Shown here: positions 4,667-5,662 of the stretch, piece by piece | Position numbering within the stretch: the first letter of the stretch is position 1 | Layout of the letters: each line of letters begins with the position of its first letter | Position numbers and translations under genes: made by a program | DNA from: Fidelibacterota bacterium | Lineage (GTDB): Bacteria; Marinisomatota; Marinisomatia; Marinisomatales; TCS55 | DNA length: 5,662 nucleotides | Direction: 5' to 3' | NCBI GenBank assembly: GCA_002725545.1 | Contig: PBPW01000012.1 | Span: 52,800 to 58,461 of the forward strand | The notes under the pieces: model-generated | What the model was told of the DNA's origin: nothing | What the model saw: only the letters and a program-made list of their open reading frames with translations | The model's database searches: none

Positions 4667-5662
4667 TTAAGATCTGCCATTAATTATTGCACCTCCCAAA
4701 CAGACTTCCCCATCATAAAAAACTATAGATTGCCCAGGGGTAATTGCAAATTGGGGCGATGAAAATTCTACGCTACAAGTATTTTCATCCATAGAGGTAA
4801 TTTTACAATGCTGATCTTGCTGCCTGTATCTAATTTTTGCGGTTAACCGTCTTTTTCTACTTGGAGCTTTGCCACTAATCCAGTGAAGGGAATCAGCATT
4901 AAGATTTTTATGGTAAAGAGAGGGATGGTCCCTGCCTTGAGAAACAATTAATATATTATTATTAAAGTCCTTATCAGAAACAAACCATGCAGCTTTATTA
5001 TCGCCATACCCACCGCCAATGCCAAGACCTTTTCTCTGTCCCATTGTGTAATACATTAGCCCGTCATGCTCACCGCAAATCTCACCATCCACTGATTTTA
5101 CAATACCTGGATTTGAAGGTATATATTTTTTCAAAAAATCTTTAAAAAATTTTTGTTCGCCAATAAAACAAATACCCGTACTATCTTTTTTTGCATGATT
5201 TAATAACCCATTTTCTTTTGCGATTTGACGAACTTCTTGTTTGCTTATATCTCCAATTGGAAAAAGACTTTTTGAAAGCATTTCTTGATTTAGTAGATAC
5301 AAGAAATAGCTTTGGTCTTTATTTAAATCAATTCCTTTAAGTAGCTTAAATGACCGATCATCTTCTTTAATTCTGGCATAGTGCCCAGTAGCTATTTTAG
5401 ATCCACCAATATCTGCAGCATAGTTCAAAAAGGCTTTAAATTTTACTTCTTTGTTACATAATATATCTGGGTTTGGTGTGCGCCCTTTTGAATATTCATC
5501 AATAAAATTTTTAAATACCCCATCCCAATATTCATTAGAAAAATTAGTAGAACGAATTGGGATATCAATTGAGTTGCATGCAGCTAGCGCATCTTTATAA
5601 TCTTCCTCAGCTGTACATTGATCACTTTCCCCTTCCCAGTTTTTCATAAATACACATTCAAC
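4667..5662 (-). CDS. mnmA: tRNA-specific 2-thiouridylase MnmA (5' end outside window)
   Basis: MnmA uses ATP and relayed sulfur to make 2-thiouridine at wobble position 34 of tRNA-Lys, -Glu and -Gln. The visible frame runs in from the right edge (VECVF before the first internal Met at 5647), so that Met is not the start; the true start and the N-terminal SGGVDS PP-loop lie beyond the window. Counting from that Met: CTAEEDY at 11-17, GRTPNPDILCNKEVKF at 55-70 with the first catalytic cysteine C64, the ATGHYARI motif at 86-93, DQSYFLYLL at 111-119, STGICFIGEQKF at 156-167 with the second catalytic cysteine C160, and GQRKGLGIGG at 203-212. The C-terminal beta-barrel is present (SPQFAITPGQSIVFYDGEVCLGGAI, about 297-321). 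Both cysteines intact argues for an active enzyme. The sequence looks gammaproteobacterial in character. It is separated by 51 bases from the next gene. Confidence 0.96.
   Translation of the reverse strand, partial: VECVFMKNWEGESDQCTAEEDYKDALAACNSIDIPIRSTNFSNEYWDGVFKNFIDEYSKGRTPNPDILCNKEVKFKAFLNYAADIGGSKIATGHYARIKEDDRSFKLLKGIDLNKDQSYFLYLLNQEMLSKSLFPIGDISKQEVRQIAKENGLLNHAKKDSTGICFIGEQKFFKDFLKKYIPSNPGIVKSVDGEICGEHDGLMYYTMGQRKGLGIGGGYGDNKAAWFVSDKDFNNNILIVSQGRDHPSLYHKNLNADSLHWISGKAPSRKRRLTAKIRYRQQDQHCKITSMDENTCSVEFSSPQFAITPGQSIVFYDGEVCLGGAIINGRS

Noticed and set aside
5645..5647. ATG as the start of mnmA
   Set aside because: The reading frame continues to the window edge with conserved family sequence (VECVF before MKNW), and the essential N-terminal PP-loop would be missing; the true start is outside.

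Overview
This AT-rich window (by eye about one third G+C) is an ordinary bacterial chromosomal segment dominated by translation genes. All six genes upstream of position 960 lie on the minus strand in a very compact run, read right to left: mnmA (5' end outside the window), a short secreted or outer-membrane-type protein, a membrane-anchored LytR_C-domain protein, rsfS, argS and marC. Apart from a 51-base gap after mnmA, junctions are 0-1 base apart or overlap, so the run is probably one operon. On the opposite strand, ending 6 bases from the marC stop, is a one-piece tmRNA gene (ssrA, about 608-954) with a readable nine-codon tag, ADNGYMAAA. Further left is a roughly 270-base non-coding gap holding a perfect 12-bp hairpin terminator, a nested inverted repeat and probable promoters. 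The window ends inside the N-terminal part of a minus-strand gene for a Tat-exported class V aminotransferase-like protein.

Likely source: a Gram-negative, probably marine, low-GC bacterium. The short protein at 4154-4615 and the stand-alone LytR_C protein resemble, from memory, proteins of the Candidatus Marinimicrobia (SAR406) and wider Fibrobacteres-Chlorobi-Bacteroidetes neighbourhood. The MnmA sequence looks more gammaproteobacterial. This is an impression; no database search was possible.

Functional logic: MnmA (2-thiolation of tRNA wobble uridine), ArgS (arginyl-tRNA charging), RsfS (ribosome silencing in starvation) and tmRNA (rescue of stalled ribosomes) all serve translation or its quality control. 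Two envelope proteins and a MarC-family membrane protein share the run. The most notable architectural points are: a tmRNA lying antisense to the probable 3' untranslated part of the operon; an ssrA promoter candidate whose -35 box sits in the loop of a bidirectional terminator; and a small OMP-like/LytR_C gene pair inserted between mnmA and rsfS. I see no mobile element, CRISPR array, or defence system.
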